Below are positions 62,253 through 64,000 of a DNA stretch of 64,000 nucleotides, one piece after another (the first letter of the stretch is position 1; the number at the start of each line of letters is the position of its first letter). Position numbers and translations under genes: made by a program. Source of the stretch: Rhodanobacter spathiphylli B39. GTDB taxonomy: Bacteria; Pseudomonadota; Gammaproteobacteria; Xanthomonadales; Rhodanobacteraceae. A model generated the notes under the pieces. The model was not told the DNA's origin. It did not search any database and saw only the letters and a program-made list of their open reading frames with translations. The stretch lies in contig NZ_AJXT01000012.1 of assembly GCF_000264295.1 (NCBI RefSeq), forward strand, positions 90,139 to 154,138. Reading direction: 5' to 3'.

Positions 62253-64000
62253 TTACCAGCCGAAGCCCACGCCCACGCCACCGGAGGTTTCCTTGCCACT
62301 GACCGCCGCACCGAAGGTCAGGTTGGCCCTCGGCGACAACTGCCGCGAGTAGCCTACCGCCAGCGCTGCGGTGCTGCCGTAACCACCCATGCCCACGCCC
62401 ACCCGGTTCGGCGTGTTGATGCCCTGGGTGCTGAACGCCATCTGCGCCATCGCCGTGCCCATCGCACCGACCTGGTTCACGCGCTTGTCCATGGCGCGGA
62501 AGCGGTTGTTGGTGTCGTTGCGCAGCGAGTTCACGTCTGCCGTGCTGGCGATGTTGGCGAACTTCTGGTCGGTATACGCATTGGCGCTCTGCAGGGTCTG
62601 CTGGGCGTTGGCGTCGCTGTAGTCCTTCGCGCTGACCAGGGCTTGCTGCACCTGGCCGAAGTTCGCCGCGTCGGTGGCCTGGGTACCCGCCGCCACGTTG
62701 GTGATCTGGCGGTTGTTTGCCGCCGTGCCCACCGACACCGTGTTGGCACGATCGGCCAGCGAGCCCTGGCCCAGGGCTACCGCACTGGCAGCCGTGGCCG
62801 AACTGCCCTGGCCGATCGCCGTGCCCGACGCCGCGCTCACCGATGCGCCTTCGCCGATCGCCACCGCGTTGGTCGCCGTCGCCGCGATCGTGGTATTGGC
62901 ACCCACCGCGGTGCTGCCATCGGCATTCACCTTCGCATTGCCGCCGATCGCGGTGTCGTTCGGGCCCGCCGCGTAGCTGTCGCCGCCGATCGCCGTGCCG
63001 TGGTCACCGCCCACCTCGGCATTCGAGCCGATCGCCACGCCACGCGAGCCGGCCAGCACCGAAGCGTCGTCGCTGCCATCGCCCACGGTATCGATCGCCA
63101 CCGCGCCAAGCTCCTGCGTGCTCTGCTGCAGATCGCCGATCTGCCCCTCGATGCCGGTGACCCGACCGTCCAGGTCGACGATCGCCTGGGCGTTGGCATC
63201 GGTCTTCGCATCCACCTGGTCCAGCTGTTGCCGGTTCACCGCATCTGTGGCGGCAACGCCGTCGGCGACGTTGTGAATTGCCGTGCCATCGGCACCGCCC
63301 AGGGTAATCGAGTCCTGTGCCACACCGTCGTACTTCACCGCCGCCGCGTCCGTCTGGTCGATCTGCGACTGCAGCGTGCCCAATTGACCCACGGTGGCTG
63401 CGTCGGTGGCATCCACGCCATCGGCGACGTTGACGATACGGCGCTCGGCGCCTGCGCTGCCGACGGAGACGGTGTCGACCTGATCGGCGATGGAACCGGC
63501 ACCCAGCGCCACGCTGTTGTCCGCCTGGGCCCAGGCACCATCGCCAAGGGCCACCGCATCGGTGCCGTCGCTTTCCGCACCCACGCCGGCGGCCAGCGAG
63601 AAATCACCCACCGCCACCGAGCTGTAGCCAAGTGCGGTGGCCAGGAACCCCTGGGCCACGCTGTAGCCACCCACGGCCACCGTACCGGCATCCAGCGCAC
63701 CGCTGTCGAAACCCAGTGCCATCGACTGCTCGCCGATGGCGCCGCCATACCCGTTGCTGTCCTGCGCACCCATCGCGATGGCATACGCGCCTTCGGCGTA
63801 GCTGTCCGCGCCCACCGCCGTGGCGCTGGTGCCCAGCGCGGTCGCGTTGTTGCCCATCGCGGTGGCCGCGTCGGCGCCGGTGTAGGCCGCCCCGCCCAGC
63901 GACGTGGCGCCCGCGCCGATCGCGAAGGCGCCGTTGCCGACCGCCGTGGCGTTGTCACCGATGCCCGCGGCCTGGTAGCCCAGCGCCATCGCCCCGCGAC
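62253..64000 (-). CDS. YadA-like trimeric autotransporter adhesin (5' part outside window)
   Basis: At least 582 residues, open at the right edge: the frame continues upstream of the ATG at 63989 without a stop. Head repeats of the YadA/Hia type (AxGxxAxAxGxxSxA, for example AVGNGAFAIGAGATSLGG) alternate with neck motifs (ADGVDATDAATVGQL, AAGTQATDAANFGQV) and short coiled coils. The C-terminal ~90 residues are the membrane anchor (FANIASTADVNSLRNDTNNR, VGVGMGGYGSTAALAVGYSR), ending in Trp. Three copies form one outer-membrane barrel that secretes the passenger, which mediates attachment. It converges on the nuclease gene, each with its own terminator. Confidence 0.93.
   Translation of the reverse strand, partial: RGAMALGYQAAGIGDNATAVGNGAFAIGAGATSLGGAAYTGADAATAMGNNATALGTSATAVGADSYAEGAYAIAMGAQDSNGYGGAIGEQSMALGFDSGALDAGTVAVGGYSVAQGFLATALGYSSVAVGDFSLAAGVGAESDGTDAVALGDGAWAQADNSVALGAGSIADQVDTVSVGSAGAERRIVNVADGVDATDAATVGQLGTLQSQIDQTDAAAVKYDGVAQDSITLGGADGTAIHNVADGVAATDAVNRQQLDQVDAKTDANAQAIVDLDGRVTGIEGQIGDLQQSTQELGAVAIDTVGDGSDDASVLAGSRGVAIGSNAEVGGDHGTAIGGDSYAAGPNDTAIGGNAKVNADGSTAVGANTTIAATATNAVAIGEGASVSAASGTAIGQGSSATAASAVALGQGSLADRANTVSVGTAANNRQITNVAAGTQATDAANFGQVQQALVSAKDYSDANAQQTLQSANAYTDQKFANIASTADVNSLRNDTNNRFRAMDKRVNQVGAMGTAMAQMAFSTQGINTPNRVGVGMGGYGSTAALAVGYSRQLSPRANLTFGAAVSGKETSGGVGVGFGW

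Overview
This window is a high-GC chromosomal segment of a gammaproteobacterium, most likely Xanthomonadales and within that Rhodanobacteraceae (Rhodanobacter/Dyella-like). The main reason is a type II secretion operon in the order E-F-G-H-I-J-K-L-M-N-D, the layout of the Xanthomonas xps cluster, with a lipoprotein secretin. A plant-type glutaminyl cyclase, a cytochrome c4 / twin DsbA / nuclease block, and dispersed GGGAATC and REP-type repeats agree with this. It is mostly core genome. I saw no rRNA, tRNA, CRISPR array, phage or transposase gene.

Layout. 0-10 kb: YcgL protein, a 1144-residue membrane-ankyrin protein, a CPA2 cation/proton antiporter, an M3 peptidyl-dipeptidase lipoprotein, and a small operon of a TMEM175-like channel, bioD and an unknown gene. 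10-20 kb: free Met-R-sulfoxide reductase, engB, cytochrome c4, two DsbA-type lipoproteins, an EEP phosphodiesterase with a coupled membrane protein, a GH17 glucan enzyme, Slt transglycosylase and an NDUFA9-like SDR. 20-30 kb: TPR-sulfotransferase, cca, an LTA-synthase-family phosphotransferase, VanZ, MidA-type methyltransferase and a TonB-dependent receptor behind a Zur-like operator. 30-38 kb: EcsC-like protein, a loose folate group (folM, folK, folB) mixed with a DUF6159 membrane protein and a YbdG-type MscS channel, then dbpA, glutaminyl cyclase and a BaiN-like flavoprotein. 38-47 kb: a 0.9-kb AT-richer regulatory gap, a secreted S53 protease, a CHASE-PAS-GGDEF-EAL protein and hrpB. 47-59 kb: the complete type II secretion operon on the minus strand. 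59-64 kb: a secreted LTD/Calx-beta/EEP nuclease and the 3' part of a YadA-like trimeric adhesin that runs off the right edge.

How the parts may work together: the S53 protease (PKD plus two PPC domains) and the LTD nuclease both have signal peptides and look like type II secretion cargo. A CRP/Clp-like site lies before both the protease and the secretion operon, and a Pho-box-like site lies before the nuclease, so the locus may be an extracellular nutrient-scavenging module; this is inference.

The most unusual non-coding content is repeat structure. There is a 293-bp element with 34-bp terminal inverted repeats and two nested palindromes pointing in opposite directions (16985-17277), and a pair of multi-hairpin repeats at convergent gene ends (3884-4038 and 20404-20525). 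A REPIN-like doublet lies at 31569-31673. GGGAATC-array and REP sequences are inserted in frame between the start codon and the cleavage site of three adjacent pseudopilin genes (gspI, gspH, gspG).
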